In this document: one piece after another, positions 1-10,888 of the stretch | Layout of the letters: each line of letters begins with the position of its first letter | Numbering within the stretch: position 1 is the first letter of the stretch | Source of the DNA: Candidatus Kuenenia stuttgartensis | GTDB taxonomy: Bacteria; Planctomycetota; Planctomycetia; Pirellulales; UBA1268 | NCBI GenBank assembly: GCA_945877135.1 | Contig: CAMCQY010000024.1 | Location: 1-36,521 of the forward strand | Reading direction: 5' to 3' | Length of the DNA stretch: 36,521 nt | The notes under the pieces: model-generated | Databases searched by the model: none | The model's input: only the letters and a program-made list of their open reading frames with translations | Told to the model about the DNA's origin: nothing | Translations under genes and position numbers: made by a program

Positions 1-124
1 GATCAGGCAGGCCAAAATCGTCGCCCCGAGCCCTTCCGCGGCCCTGGTGACGGCCATTTGCGTTGTCCTGAAAACCAAAAGAATCCTGGCCGGGAACACC
101 GGCGTCGTTATTGGAACGAAACAT
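1..124 (-). CDS. Partial CDS leaving the left edge, function unknown
   Basis: A minus-strand reading frame opens with ATG at 124 and runs 41 codons without a stop to the window edge. GAGG at 136-133 lies 8 nt before the ATG, a good ribosome binding site. The visible residues are polar and rich in Gly, Arg, Asn and Asp, with no signal peptide or membrane segment. Such N-termini occur in RNA-binding proteins, but nothing here identifies a family. Two hairpins lie just upstream in its leader (137-157 and 174-190). I favour a real gene because of the ribosome binding site and the open frame, but the evidence is limited to 41 residues. Confidence 0.45.
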   Translation of the reverse strand, partial: MFRSNNDAGVPGQDSFGFQDNANGRHQGRGRARGDDFGLPD

Positions 125-432
125 AGGAAAAACCTCGGAGGCGAAGGAATTGCCTCCGGGATGGGCAGTCCGGCGGGGCACGAAGCCCCGATCCGCTCAA
201 CGGCCTCGGCGGTAGAGCCTGCGGACCGTCCTCTTCCGTACCGCATCCTCCTCAAACCAGACCTGGTAGGCGAACGGGTACGGGCAGAGACCGGCTGTTT
301 CCGCGGAGATTCCGCCAGAGTGCCGAGTCGTACCGGAAGTGTCGTCGGGAGTCGCCCCGACTTCAATTCGCTGCGTGCAGTGGCAGCAGCGTGACAACGG
401 CCCCTCATCCCCAAGCTCGACCCGGCTATACT
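125..432. other. Intergenic stretch with two hairpins
   Basis: No convincing gene lies here; the short frames have atypical composition. Two inverted repeats are visible: GGAGGC (137-142) with GCCTCC (152-157), and CGGGGC (174-179) with GCCCCG (185-190) around a 5-nt loop. Both would fold in the leader of the minus-strand gene starting at 124. The right end carries a TATACT hexamer at 427-432 pointing rightwards. Confidence 0.4.
427..432 (+). promoter_or_regulatory. Candidate -10 box (TATACT)
   Basis: TATACT is a near-consensus -10 hexamer located just before the structured RNA region. No good -35 box stands 16-18 bp upstream; GTGACA at 391-396 is too far away. Assignment rests on position and the -10 match alone. 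Confidence 0.3.
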
Positions 433-437
433 CTAAG

Positions 438-656
438 CGTCGTTCCCCGGTGACGGCTGGGGAGAAAACAGCCCGGCGGTGATCTCGCAGTGATCGCGAC
501 GGCTGGGATTCCTTCAACGAGAGGAGGTGGTCTAGTGACGCAAACTGACTGTACGGGAGGGCTGCGCCGATAGCGGCGAGTCGACGGGCCTGCCGTTGAT
601 GCAGCCCACCAAATGGTTCCTACGGCTGCCGCCCCTTCGGGGGCGGCAGCTTTTTT
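438..656 (+). ncRNA. Candidate structured non-coding RNA with terminator
   Basis: The stretch between a -10-like box and a strong terminator has little coding potential but folds well by eye. GGGCTG (559-564) pairs with CAGCCC (602-607), enclosing CGCCG/CGGCG (565-569/574-578, ATAG loop) and TCGACGG/CCGTTGA (581-587/593-599, GCCTG loop, one G-U). This forms a three-way junction. Upstream, GGCTG (445-449) can pair with CAGCC (459-463). The 3' end is the UUCG hairpin at 625-650. I cannot match it to a known RNA family. It could be an independent sRNA, or a leader with an attenuator for the glucan synthase gene starting at 889. The 5' end is approximate. Confidence 0.45.
625..656 (+). terminator. 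Rho-independent terminator with UUCG loop
   Basis: A perfect 11-bp GC-rich stem (625-635 with 640-650) closes a TTCG tetraloop and is followed directly by six T (651-656). Nothing coding ends just upstream, so it most likely terminates the candidate RNA at 438-656. Confidence 0.88.
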
Positions 657-888
657 GTTGACCGCTCGCACTCCGCTGAGCGACAGACCGTCAGCATGAC
701 AGTCTGATCGACAGGACCGCGACCCCGCTGCCGGGCGGGCAAAAACTGTTTCCGTGGTGCAGCCCCGCCGATGCCGTCCCAGACGGCCACTGGCTTTTCG
801 TTCGTCACGGTGCGAGAGTTGTATCCGGCTCTCCTCCCTCGGGAGGCTGGCCAATCTTCGGAGCCCCACCGTGCATGTTCCATCATTG

Positions 889-3800
889 ATGGACATGGTC
901 CGCCGGCTCACGCCGCGGATCATCGCGGACAAGGACGCCATACAACTCGACGCTCCATTCGCCGCGACGGATGTCGGCTCGCCGCTGCGCGGTGATCGCC
1001 ATCTTGCCGACGAAAGGCCCCTACGCGGGGAACTCTTCTCCACCGAGCAGTTGCAGCGGCACGCCCGCACGGTGGCCAATTCGCATCGCGTCACACGGCA
1101 CCGCACGTCCGGCAGGCTACTCACGCGGTTGGCCGACAACGAACGGGTGTTGATCGAGACCTACGAACTGCTCGCCGCTGCGACCCGGCGGGGCAGACGC
1201 ATCGCGCCGGCGTCGGAGTGGCTGCTCGACAATTTCTACCTGATCGAGGAGCAGATCCACTCCACCCGCCGCCTCCTGCCCCGCTCCTACCTCGACCAAC
1301 TGCCCGGCCTCGCCTCCGATTGTCCGCGGACCTATGCCATCGCGATGGAACTGATCGCGCATGCAGACGGCCGCGTGGACTCGGCGGCACTCGACGCCTT
1401 CATCGCCGCTTATCAGTCCGTCTGCCCACTCAGTCTCGGTGAACTCTGGGCCATGCCGCTCATGCTGCGGCTCGCCCTCATCGAGAATCTTCGCCGCGTG
1501 GCCCAGCGGCTCGCGACCGCCCGACATCAACGCGACATCGCCGCTGACTGGTCCGAGCGGATGCTCGAGGCCGCGGAGAGGCGGCCCGCTGACCTCGTCG
1601 CCGTTCTGGCCGACATGACACGGGCTTCCCCTCCCCTGTCCGGCGCCTTCCTCGCCGAGTTCACGCGGGCATTGCAGGGCCACTCGCCTGCCTTCGCACT
1701 GGCCGGCACCTGGCTCGAGCATTGCCTCGCCGGACAGGGCCTCACGATCGAGCAGACGGTGCTGGCCGAAGGACAGGCGCAGGCAGCCAATCAGGTTTCG
1801 GTTGGCAACAGCATCGGCAGCCTGCGGTTCCTCGCGGTGCACGACTGGCGTGACTTCGTCGCTGGGCACAGCATTGTGGAGCAAACGCTCATCAATGATC
1901 CTGCCGCAGTGTATGGCCGGACCGATTTCGCCACCCGCAACCGTTACCGCTCGGCCGTCGAAACCATCGCCCGGCGGACGGGGCGATCCGAAGAAGAGGT
2001 CGCCGAACGGACCGTGTCGCTCGCTCATGAGGCCAGTGTCAGCGGCGTCCACGCGTCGCCTCCACGTGAATCGCACGTCGGCTACTGGCTTGTCGATGCG
2101 GGCCGCGACCGTCTGATGCACGAACTCGGCTGTCGCTTTGTCGGGGTGGCCGCCTGGTTCGCGCCGTGGCGTTCGTGCATCGCGGCAGCGCAGCGGAGCA
2201 CGCTGGGCCTCTTGCTGGCCAGCATCACGATGCTGACCGCCGCCGGTGTGCTCACGTTTCTGGAGGCGGCCGGCCTGGAGGGCAGGTCGTGGCCCCTCGT
2301 CGTGCCCATGCTGCTGGTTGCCCTGCATCTTGCCGTGGGGCTGGTCACCTGGGCGGCGACGCTCGTCGTTCGGCCGCACCCTCTTCCGCGGCTCGATTTC
2401 AGGGAGGGCATCCCACCCGATCAGCGCACCCTCGTCGCCGTGCCCGCCATGCTCAGCGACGCGGCCACGGTCGATCGACTCCTCGAAGGCCTGGAGATCC
2501 GCTTCCTCGCCAACCGCGACCCACACCTGCATTTCGCCCTGCTCTCCGACCTCCCCGATGCCGCGGCGGAATCGCTCCCATCCGACGAGCCGCTGATCCG
2601 GCAGGCCGTGGCCGGGGTTGATGCACTCAATCGGCGGTATCCATCCGATCGCTCCGATTCCTTCCTGCTGCTGCACCGCAGCCGCGCATGGAACGCCCGC
2701 GACGGCGTCTGGATGGGCCGCGAACGCAAACGCGGCAAGCTCGCCGATTTCAACGCCGTGCTCCGCGGAGCCGCCCTCACCGGCCCCGGCGGGCGATTCT
2801 CTCACGTGGCTGGAGACGGCGCGTTCCTGCCGCAGGTGCGGTTCGTCATCACGCTCGACGCCGACACCGACCTGCCCCGCGACGCGGCCCGCGAGATGGC
2901 GGGCGCCATGGCACACATCCTCAACCGGCCCGTGCCGCACCCCACGCAGCCCAGCATCATGGCCGGGCATGGCATCATCCAGCCGCGTGTGGCGGTGAGT
3001 CTGCCGAGCGCGCAGCGGTCGCGTTTCAGCCGCCTCACCTCGGGCATCCCAGGCATCGATCCCTACACGCGGGTCGTCTCCAACCTCTACCAGGACCTTT
3101 TCGACGAGGGGTCCTTCATCGGCAAGGGCATCTACGACGTCGATGCCTTCGAGCACTGTTGCGGCGTATTTCCCGAGCACACGATCCTCAGCCACGACCT
3201 GCTCGAGGGCTGCCACTGTCGCTCTGGATTGGAGAGCGACGTGGTGCTGCACGAAGACCATCCTTCCAGCTATCTCACCGACGCGCGGCGACGGCACCGC
3301 TGGATTCGCGGCGACTGGCAGATCCTCTGGTGGCTGCTCCCACGCGTCCCGAGTCATGGCGTGGCAGGTGTGAAGAACCCCTTGTCATCCCTCTCCCAGT
3401 GGAAGATCTTCGATAACCTCCGGCGGAGCCTCGTCCCTCCGGCGATGCTCGGCCTGCTGATCGGGGCCTGGCTGTCGGGCTCGTTGCGGCAGGGCATGGC
3501 GGCTGCGGGGCTGGTCGTTCTGGCGGCGCTTCTGCCCCCCTTGCTGGCCTGCCTGCTCGACTTTCTGCGAAAGGCCCACGACGTGCCGCTCTCGACACAC
3601 CTTGTCGAGGCCGCTCGGTCGGCGACGAGGCCACTGATGCAGGGGCTGCTCCAGCTTGCCATGCTGCCCTACGAGGCGAGCATCGCGATCGACGCCATCG
3701 CGCGGACGCTCGTACGGATGTTCCTCACCCATCGCCGCCTGCTGGAATGGCGCACCGCAGCCGACACCGAGCGAACGGCGACGGGCGATCTGCCCGGCTT

Positions 3801-6800
3801 CATTCGCGCGGTGGCCGTCAGCCCGCTGATGGCCATTCTCCTGGCCGCGGTTCTCTTTCCATATGGTCATCCCGACATGCTCGTGGCTGCATTTCCCTGG
3901 CTTGTGGCATGGCTGCTCGCGCCACTGATCGCCTGGTGGATCAGTCTGCCACTGCCGCCACGGACGGTCCGACTTTCGGACACCGAACAACAATTCCTGG
4001 CAACGGCCGGAAGGCGCACCTGGCGGTACTTCGAGGAGTATGTGACGGCCCATACCAACTGGCTCCCACCGGACAACGTGCAGATGAACGGTGAGTTGAT
4101 CGTGGCAGCCCGCACCAGCCCCACCAACATCGCGATGGGGCTGCTCTCCGACCTGGCTGCCTGCGACTTTGGCTGGTGTTCTGTCGCGCAGCTCGTCGGC
4201 CGCGTCGGCCATACGTTCGACACGCTCGGCAGCCTCGAACGGCACCGTGGTCACCTGTTCAACTGGTACGACATCCACACGCTTGCGCCGCTCTCCCCTC
4301 GCTACGTCTCCACGGTCGACAGTGGCAACTTTGTCGGCAGCCTCCTCGTGCTCGCCGGAGGGCTCGACGAACTGCGGGACGCGGCAGCGGTGTCGCCACG
4401 GCTCTTCGCCGGCCTCCGGGACTCGCTGCGTGTCCTGGCCGAATCCCGCCATGCATCGCCGACCGGCCACCGTCGTCAGCGTGACGGGGCGGCCTGCTGG
4501 CCCGGGGTTCCCGACGAACTCCTACGGGAGTCTGTCACGGTGGCTCGTGCCGCCGCCGCGCTGCCCCGCCTGATCGCGGCCGGCGCGGCGGCCCGCGGTG
4601 ATCTTGCCGCCGACGCCGAGTGCCGCTGGTGGACGGAGGCGGTGCTCCACGCCGCTGCCGACCAACTCGCCGACCTCCATCATCTCGCGCCATGGACCAC
4701 GCTGCCACCGCCACCCGAGCATTTCTGGCAACGGGTCACTGCGCAGTCGAATCCACGGGCGGCCAAGCTCCGCGCGATGCTGGACCATCTCAACGGCAGC
4801 CCCACCCTGCGGGAGATCGTCAGCCTGCCCGAGACGGTGCTGCCCTTGGTGGAGGAAGTGGCGCAGGCCAACGACACCAACCACTCGCCGGATGCCCCGG
4901 CCTGCTCGCGCTGGCTGCGACTGCTGCACGCATCGCTCGAGACCGCCACGCTTCATGCCAGCGAGCGGCGCGACGAACTCGGGCAGCTCGCGGACGCCTC
5001 CCGGGCGCTGGCCGACATCGACTTTCGATTTCTTTACGACCCGTCGAGACGGCTCTTCGCGATCGGCTTCAACGCCACCGAGCATCGCCTCGACGCGGGC
5101 TACTACGATCTGTTGGCGTCGGAGTCGCGACTGGCCAGCTACGTGCTCGTCGCCCGCCGCCAGCTCGACCAGGATCACTGGTTTGCGCTCGGCCGACTCC
5201 TGACGACCACCGACGGCGCACCGACGCTGCTCTCCTGGAGTGGCTCGATGTTCGAATACCTGATGCCGATGCTTGTGATGCCATCCTGGAGCGGCACACT
5301 GCTCGACCATTCCTGCCGCGCGGCGGTGCACCGCCAGATCGGCTACGCGGAGCAGCGCGGGGTGCCGTGGGGCATCTCGGAATCTGGTTACAACGCCCGC
5401 GATGTGCAGATGAACTATCAGTACAGGGCCTTCGGCGTGCCGGGGCTGGGCCTGAAACGCGGGCTGGCCGACGACATCGTGATCGCTCCCTACGCCAGCG
5501 CCCTGGCATTGCTCGTCGCGCCGCGAGAGGCCTGCAGCAACCTCCGGAGAATCGCCGCCGACGGGGGCATGGGTACATGTGGCTTCATCGAAGCGATCGA
5601 CTACACGCCCTCCCGCCGCGTGCCCACCAGCACCAACTCCAGCACCGGGCGGATCGACCCGGCCGAAACCGAAGCCGCCGCCGGTGGCGGCTTGGGCTTC
5701 GCGGGAGGCGTGCCTGTGCGGCAGTTCATGGCCCACCATCAGGGCATGAGTCTGCTGGCCTTCGCTTCCGTGCTGCTCGACAGCCCCATGCAGCGGCGAT
5801 TCATGGCCGATCCGGCGCTCAAGTCGGCAACGCTGCTCCTGCAGGAGCGGATCCCGAAACTCACGGTCACGGTCTTCCCGCATACGGGCGAGGCGGCCAA
5901 GGCCCGTGGAATCCCGGCCGCACAGCCAAATGCAATCCGCGTGGTGACCGACTTCGACGGCCCAATGCCGGAGGTGCACCTGCTCTCCAACGGCCGCTAC
6001 CACGTCGCCATATCCGCCGCCGGCGGAGGCTGGAGCCGATGGCGCGGCCTCGCCGTCACCCGTTGGCGCGAAGACGCCACCCGCGACCACTGGGGACAAT
6101 TCTGCTACCTGCGGGATCTCGATAGCGGCGTTGTCTGGTCCAATACCTGGCAGCCGACGACTCGTGGGGGTCGCCGCGGCGAGGCGGTCTTCATGCAGTC
6201 ACGGGCGGAGTTCCGTCGCTTCGACGAACAGATCGAGGCACACACGCTCGTCAGCGTATCCACCGAAGACGACGTGGAACTCCGCCGTCTCTCTCTCACC
6301 AACCACTCCGAACGCCGCCGCTCGATCGAGGTCACCACCTACGCGGAGGTAGCGCTCGCCCCGCAGGGCCAGGACGAGTCGCATCCAGCCTTTTCCAACC
6401 TCTTCGTGGAGACCGAGATCCTTGCCGGGCGGCCCGCGCTGCTGGTCACCCGCCGGCCCCGCAGCCCGGAGGAGCGGCCGCCGTGGCTGCTGCATGTCGT
6501 TACCGGCAGCTGTCCGACGGAAGCGTGCACGCACCCGGTCGGCGAGCCTTCGTTCGAGACCGATCGCGGGATCTTTCTTGGCCGCGGCCGCACGCCCCAT
6601 GACCCCGCCGCCTGCACGAGCGAATCGCAGCACAGGAACACGCTCTCCGGCACCAGCGGCGCCACGCTCGATCCGGTGGTGAGCATCCGCCGCACCGTCG
6701 TGCTCGCGCCGGGCGAGACGGTGCGGCTCGACATCGTCACCGGCATCGCCGAATCACGCGATCAGGCCGCAGAGATCGCCGTCAAATATTCCGATCCGTG

Positions 6801-9800
6801 CCTCGCCGATCGCATCATCGAGCTGGCTTGGACGCGGGGCGCGATCATGCTGCAGCAGCTTACGATCTCGGAGCAGGAGGCGCAGGCCTATGGAAGGCTG
6901 GCTGGGTCGCTGGTCCACGCGTCTCGACTGCGACGCACGAGCCCGGCGGTGATCGCCCGCAACCGCCGTGGCCAGTCGGGGCTGTGGGGGCATGGTATCT
7001 CGGGTGACCTGCCGATCGTGCTGGTTCGCATCCGCGATCACCACCAGCTCGAACTCGTGCAGCAGGCGATTCGCGGGCACGGTTGGTGGCGGATGCACGG
7101 ACTCGACGTTGACCTCGTCATCTGGAACGAAGACGAGTCGGTCTACCGGCAGGTGCTGCACGAGTCGATCCTCGACATCGTCTCCGCCAGTCCGGAGGCC
7201 GGGCTCATCGACCGCCCGGGTGGCATCTTTGTGCGCCGCGGCGAACAGCTCTCCGAGGAGGACCGGGTGCTGCTGCAAGCCTCCGCCCGCATTCTGCTCA
7301 CCGACGAAGCTGGCACACTAATCGAGCAGGTCGAAAAACGTAGCCGAGCGGAGATCACGATCCCCCGACTCAAGCCGCGGCGGCGGGCACCGCCTGCATC
7401 GACGGCCACCGACCTGGAGTCGGGGCCGAAACCGTCCGAGCTCCACGCCTTCAACGGCCTCGGCGGCTTCACGGCTGACGGGAGCGAATATGTGATCCTG
7501 CTTCGCCCAGGCGTCTGCACGCCGGCACCATGGGTCAATTGTCTGGCCAATTCCCGTATTGGCACCGTGGTCTCCGAGTCGGGTAGCGGCTGCACGTGGG
7601 TGGACAACAGCCACGAGTTCCGACTCACGCCCTGGACCAACGATCCGGTCTCCGACATGGGCGGCGAGGCGATCTACATTCGCGACGAGGACAGCGGCCG
7701 CTTCTGGTCGCCCACGCCTCAGCCGGCCCGCGGCCGCGGTACCTATGCCGTGCGGCACGGGGTCGGCAGCACTGTCTTCGAACATGCCGACGACGGACTC
7801 GCCTCCGAGCTCACGCTCTTCGTCGCCGAGCACGAACCGGTGAAGTTCGTGCGACTCACGATCACCAACACCTCCGGCCGGCCGCGGGCCTTGTCGATCA
7901 CGGGCTACTGGGAGTGGGTGCTCGGCGAACTCCGCACCCGGTCGCTGATGCAGGTCGTCACCGAGATCGATCAGCTCACCGGCGCCCTGTTCGCCCGTAA
8001 CGCGTTCACCGGTGAATTCGCCGGCATGGTCGCCTTCGTCGATGCGAGCGAACTTGCCCGCACCGTGACCGGCGACCGCACGGAGTTCATCGGCCGCAAC
8101 GGCTCGCTCGCGGCGCCGGCGGCGCTCGAGCGGATGCGGCTCTCCGGCCGCGTGGGGGCGGGCTACGACCCGTGTGCGGCGATGCAGGTGCAGGTGCTCC
8201 TCGACGAGGGGGAGTGTCGCACGGTCGTGTTCACGCTCGGCGCGGCACAGGGCGTGGCCGAGGCACAGCGGCTCGTGCAGCGGTTCCGCGGGGAACTGGC
8301 GGCGGAGCAGGAATGCGTCGCGATGCGTGCGGGGTGGCGGCATCGGCTCGCGGCGGTGCAGATCGAGTCGCCCGACCCGGCTGTCGATGCGCTCGTCAAC
8401 CACTGGCTTTTGTACCAGGTCGTCTCGTGCCGACTCTGGGGTCGAACATCGCTCTATCAGTCATCGGGGGCTTTCGGCTTCCGCGATCAGCTCCAGGACG
8501 CGATGGCGCTCGTGCACACCGCCCCCGAACTGCTTCGCGAACACCTGCTCCGCGCGGCGGGCCGACAGTTCGAGGAGGGTGACGTGCAGCACTGGTGGCA
8601 TCCTCCCGAGGGCCGCGGCATCCGCACGCACTGTTCCGACGACTTCCTCTGGCTGCCGGCGGCGGTCTGCCGCTACGTGCAGGCGACCGGCGACACGGGC
8701 GTGCTCGACGCGCCGGTGCCGTTCCTGCAAGGCCGCGTGCCCCGGGCCGACGAGGAATCGGCCTACGACCTGCCCCAGTCGGGCCCCGCCACCGCTTCGC
8801 TCTACGACCACTGCGCTCGGGCGATCGAACGCGGGCTCCACTTCGGCGTTCACGGTCTACCGCTCTTTGGCGGCGGCGACTGGAACGATGGCCTGAACCT
8901 CGTGGGGCATAAGGGCCACGGCGAGAGCGTCTGGCTGGCGTTCTTCCTCTACGACGTGCTCAGTCGCTTCGCCGACATTGCCGAACAGCGTGGCGACGTC
9001 GTCATGGCGGATCGCTGCTCCATCGAAGCGGGTCGTCTGCGGGGCAATGTGGACGACACCGCCTGGGACGGATCATGGTATCGCCGCGGCACGTTCGACG
9101 ATGGAATGCCGCTCGGGTCGGTCGGCTCCGCCGAATGCCGGATCGACTCTCTTTCGCAGAGTTGGGCGGTGCTCTCGGCCGCGGCCCCTCAGGCGCGGGC
9201 CGCGGAGGCGATGGCCAGCGTCGATGCGTTGCTCGTGTCGCGGTCCGATCGACTCGTGAAGCTTCTCACGCCCCCCTTCGACACCGCACCACTCGAGCCT
9301 GGTTACATCAAGGGCTATCCACCGGGTGTCCGTGAGAATGGAGGCCAATACACCCATGCTGCCGTCTGGACGGCGATGGCCTTCGCAGCCCTGGGCGACC
9401 ACACCCGCGCCTGGGAACTCTTCCAGCTCATGAACCCGGTCAGCCACGGCGACAGCCCCGATGCGATCGCCACCTATCGCGTCGAGCCCTACGTGGTCGC
9501 GGCCGACATCTATGCCGCCGTGCCGCACACCGGCCGCGGCGGCTGGACCTGGTACACCGGCTCGGCCAGCTGGATGTATCGGCTGCTCGTCGAGTCGCTG
9601 CTGGGCATCGAACGGGAGGGTACGGTGCTCAGACTTTCGCCCCATCCGCCCCGCGACTGGCCCAGGTATACGATCCGCTATCGCTACTACGACACGCTGT
9701 ACCGGATCACCGTTCACCATCCGGGGCACGGTGTCCGCGAACCAGGGCCGATCCGTACCATGGTGGTCGACGGCGTTCCGCAGACCGACCATGCAATCCC

Positions 9801-9849
9801 GCTCGTCGATGACCAACACGAACACGTGATCGAGATCAATTTGGCATGA
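889..9849 (+). CDS. ndvB: Cyclic beta-1,2-glucan synthase (NdvB/ChvB type)
   Basis: About 2986 aa, close to the roughly 2800-aa rhizobial enzymes, which build and cyclise periplasmic beta-1,2-glucan from UDP-glucose at the inner membrane. Two membrane segments (about 438-497) precede a GT84 glycosyltransferase domain with DADTD (657-661) and an R-x-x-R-W motif (801-805). Four more membrane segments follow (about 850-900 and 978-1025). Next come a glycoamylase-like domain (about 1475-1640, with [11 protein letters not shown]) and a C-terminal GH94 phosphorylase-like region with two sugar-binding sandwiches (from about 1700 and 2193) and the catalytic-type DWNDG at 2664-2668. The frame stays open upstream to 754, but that stretch is Arg-rich and unlike the family, so I chose ATG 889; a second ATG lies at 895. 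Neither has a strong ribosome binding site. No ndvA/chvA exporter is adjacent. Confidence 0.93.
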   Translation: MDMVRRLTPRIIADKDAIQLDAPFAATDVGSPLRGDRHLADERPLRGELFSTEQLQRHARTVANSHRVTRHRTSGRLLTRLADNERVLIETYELLAAATRRGRRIAPASEWLLDNFYLIEEQIHSTRRLLPRSYLDQLPGLASDCPRTYAIAMELIAHADGRVDSAALDAFIAAYQSVCPLSLGELWAMPLMLRLALIENLRRVAQRLATARHQRDIAADWSERMLEAAERRPADLVAVLADMTRASPPLSGAFLAEFTRALQGHSPAFALAGTWLEHCLAGQGLTIEQTVLAEGQAQAANQVSVGNSIGSLRFLAVHDWRDFVAGHSIVEQTLINDPAAVYGRTDFATRNRYRSAVETIARRTGRSEEEVAERTVSLAHEASVSGVHASPPRESHVGYWLVDAGRDRLMHELGCRFVGVAAWFAPWRSCIAAAQRSTLGLLLASITMLTAAGVLTFLEAAGLEGRSWPLVVPMLLVALHLAVGLVTWAATLVVRPHPLPRLDFREGIPPDQRTLVAVPAMLSDAATVDRLLEGLEIRFLANRDPHLHFALLSDLPDAAAESLPSDEPLIRQAVAGVDALNRRYPSDRSDSFLLLHRSRAWNARDGVWMGRERKRGKLADFNAVLRGAALTGPGGRFSHVAGDGAFLPQVRFVITLDADTDLPRDAAREMAGAMAHILNRPVPHPTQPSIMAGHGIIQPRVAVSLPSAQRSRFSRLTSGIPGIDPYTRVVSNLYQDLFDEGSFIGKGIYDVDAFEHCCGVFPEHTILSHDLLEGCHCRSGLESDVVLHEDHPSSYLTDARRRHRWIRGDWQILWWLLPRVPSHGVAGVKNPLSSLSQWKIFDNLRRSLVPPAMLGLLIGAWLSGSLRQGMAAAGLVVLAALLPPLLACLLDFLRKAHDVPLSTHLVEAARSATRPLMQGLLQLAMLPYEASIAIDAIARTLVRMFLTHRRLLEWRTAADTERTATGDLPGFIRAVAVSPLMAILLAAVLFPYGHPDMLVAAFPWLVAWLLAPLIAWWISLPLPPRTVRLSDTEQQFLATAGRRTWRYFEEYVTAHTNWLPPDNVQMNGELIVAARTSPTNIAMGLLSDLAACDFGWCSVAQLVGRVGHTFDTLGSLERHRGHLFNWYDIHTLAPLSPRYVSTVDSGNFVGSLLVLAGGLDELRDAAAVSPRLFAGLRDSLRVLAESRHASPTGHRRQRDGAACWPGVPDELLRESVTVARAAAALPRLIAAGAAARGDLAADAECRWWTEAVLHAAADQLADLHHLAPWTTLPPPPEHFWQRVTAQSNPRAAKLRAMLDHLNGSPTLREIVSLPETVLPLVEEVAQANDTNHSPDAPACSRWLRLLHASLETATLHASERRDELGQLADASRALADIDFRFLYDPSRRLFAIGFNATEHRLDAGYYDLLASESRLASYVLVARRQLDQDHWFALGRLLTTTDGAPTLLSWSGSMFEYLMPMLVMPSWSGTLLDHSCRAAVHRQIGYAEQRGVPWGISESGYNARDVQMNYQYRAFGVPGLGLKRGLADDIVIAPYASALALLVAPREACSNLRRIAADGGMGTCGFIEAIDYTPSRRVPTSTNSSTGRIDPAETEAAAGGGLGFAGGVPVRQFMAHHQGMSLLAFASVLLDSPMQRRFMADPALKSATLLLQERIPKLTVTVFPHTGEAAKARGIPAAQPNAIRVVTDFDGPMPEVHLLSNGRYHVAISAAGGGWSRWRGLAVTRWREDATRDHWGQFCYLRDLDSGVVWSNTWQPTTRGGRRGEAVFMQSRAEFRRFDEQIEAHTLVSVSTEDDVELRRLSLTNHSERRRSIEVTTYAEVALAPQGQDESHPAFSNLFVETEILAGRPALLVTRRPRSPEERPPWLLHVVTGSCPTEACTHPVGEPSFETDRGIFLGRGRTPHDPAACTSESQHRNTLSGTSGATLDPVVSIRRTVVLAPGETVRLDIVTGIAESRDQAAEIAVKYSDPCLADRIIELAWTRGAIMLQQLTISEQEAQAYGRLAGSLVHASRLRRTSPAVIARNRRGQSGLWGHGISGDLPIVLVRIRDHHQLELVQQAIRGHGWWRMHGLDVDLVIWNEDESVYRQVLHESILDIVSASPEAGLIDRPGGIFVRRGEQLSEEDRVLLQASARILLTDEAGTLIEQVEKRSRAEITIPRLKPRRRAPPASTATDLESGPKPSELHAFNGLGGFTADGSEYVILLRPGVCTPAPWVNCLANSRIGTVVSESGSGCTWVDNSHEFRLTPWTNDPVSDMGGEAIYIRDEDSGRFWSPTPQPARGRGTYAVRHGVGSTVFEHADDGLASELTLFVAEHEPVKFVRLTITNTSGRPRALSITGYWEWVLGELRTRSLMQVVTEIDQLTGALFARNAFTGEFAGMVAFVDASELARTVTGDRTEFIGRNGSLAAPAALERMRLSGRVGAGYDPCAAMQVQVLLDEGECRTVVFTLGAAQGVAEAQRLVQRFRGELAAEQECVAMRAGWRHRLAAVQIESPDPAVDALVNHWLLYQVVSCRLWGRTSLYQSSGAFGFRDQLQDAMALVHTAPELLREHLLRAAGRQFEEGDVQHWWHPPEGRGIRTHCSDDFLWLPAAVCRYVQATGDTGVLDAPVPFLQGRVPRADEESAYDLPQSGPATASLYDHCARAIERGLHFGVHGLPLFGGGDWNDGLNLVGHKGHGESVWLAFFLYDVLSRFADIAEQRGDVVMADRCSIEAGRLRGNVDDTAWDGSWYRRGTFDDGMPLGSVGSAECRIDSLSQSWAVLSAAAPQARAAEAMASVDALLVSRSDRLVKLLTPPFDTAPLEPGYIKGYPPGVRENGGQYTHAAVWTAMAFAALGDHTRAWELFQLMNPVSHGDSPDAIATYRVEPYVVAADIYAAVPHTGRGGWTWYTGSASWMYRLLVESLLGIEREGTVLRLSPHPPRDWPRYTIRYRYYDTLYRITVHHPGHGVREPGPIRTMVVDGVPQTDHAIPLVDDQHEHVIEINLA

Positions 9850-9882
9850 AACCAACGTATTCGTCATTCATGGTGTTCGTGC

Positions 9883-10659
9883 CTACGGAATCCGTCGCCT
9901 GAGCACGACCAGCGGGTCGGCCCCATCGCGAACCTCCCGATGGCTCATCGGCTTGGCGAGGATCATGCCCGCCACGAAACCCGCTACGTGCGCCGAGTAG
10001 GCTACGCCGCCGCCACCGCCCTGGTCGAGAAATCCGCTCACGAGCTGAAACAGAAACCAGATGCCCACCGCCACGTAGCCCGGCACGTCGATCATCATCC
10101 GCAGCAGGATCACGCTCACGCGGCGGTGCGGATGGAGCACGAGATAGGCCCCCAGTACGCCCGAGATCGCACCTGATGCACCCAGGCAGGGCGTCAGCGA
10201 CGCCTCGCCCGTGCTGTTGAGCGCGACGAAAGCCAGTGACGCGATGATGCCCGTGGCCAGGTAGAAGAGCAGGTATTTGACGTGCCCCATGTCGTCCTCG
10301 ACGTTGTCGCCAAAGATCCACAGAAACCACATGTTGCCAGCGAGATGCATGATGCCGCCATGCATGAAGATCGCGGTCAGCAGGGTCATCCAGGGGGGGA
10401 CCGGCGTCGCTTTGAGGCCGGGGTCGGGAACCTGAACCACGCCCTCGGGCGTCTGGACCATCCGCACCGACGGCTCGGTGATGACATCCCGCCCCGAGAT
10501 GATCTCGGCCGGCACCTGGCAGTAGGCGAGCGTGACGTTGTCGTTGGCCCCCATCTGCTGGAGTACCACAAACACGAAGACGTTCGCCAGCAAGAGCGCG
10601 ATCGTCACATACGGAAAGATCGTGCGGTCGGAATTGTCATCGCCAACGGGAAAGACCAT
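9883..10659 (-). CDS. Rhomboid family intramembrane serine protease
   Basis: The 258-aa polytopic membrane protein cleaves transmembrane substrates within the bilayer. It shows the rhomboid signature: HGG-x-x-HLAGN at 100-109 (oxyanion Asn109), GASG at 160-163 (nucleophile Ser162) and the catalytic His224 in an AHVAG context. A soluble insert (about 40-88) separates the first membrane helix from the core, as in the planctomycete/cyanobacterial subgroup. AGGAG lies 7 nt before the ATG. The gene converges on the glucan synthase gene with a 33-bp gap and diverges from the subtilase gene. Substrates cannot be inferred. Confidence 0.93.
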   Translation of the reverse strand: MVFPVGDDNSDRTIFPYVTIALLLANVFVFVVLQQMGANDNVTLAYCQVPAEIISGRDVITEPSVRMVQTPEGVVQVPDPGLKATPVPPWMTLLTAIFMHGGIMHLAGNMWFLWIFGDNVEDDMGHVKYLLFYLATGIIASLAFVALNSTGEASLTPCLGASGAISGVLGAYLVLHPHRRVSVILLRMMIDVPGYVAVGIWFLFQLVSGFLDQGGGGGVAYSAHVAGFVAGMILAKPMSHREVRDGADPLVVLRRRIP

Positions 10660-10888
10660 TGCGGAGCTCCTGAAGCCTCGTATCCTGTCACAATCGCATC
10701 AAATACCAACTGTCCTTTCACCTCTCCTCCGGATACGGTGAAGCTCCGGGCCAGGCGAAACGGTGGCAAAGTGCGACTATCGTAACGGACCTGGCCGGCC
10801 CCCGCATGGCCGCTGGACATTCGCTCTGCATGGGACGATACTACCCGTCGCAGGGGCAGACGGAATCAGCAGCATGGAAGGCATACCC

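Noticed and set aside
47-394. A 115-aa plus-strand frame near the left edge
   Set aside because: Composition is atypical, it has no ribosome binding site and overlaps a leader with hairpins.
537-544. GACGCAAA, as in cyclic-di-GMP-I riboswitches
   Set aside because: The preceding GCACAGGGCAAACC half and the following GCC are missing, so the match is likely chance.
1117-3357. A 746-aa open frame on the minus strand
   Set aside because: It lies antisense to the cyclic glucan synthase with the high-GC third-position bias of that gene; composition is atypical and no motif is recognisable.
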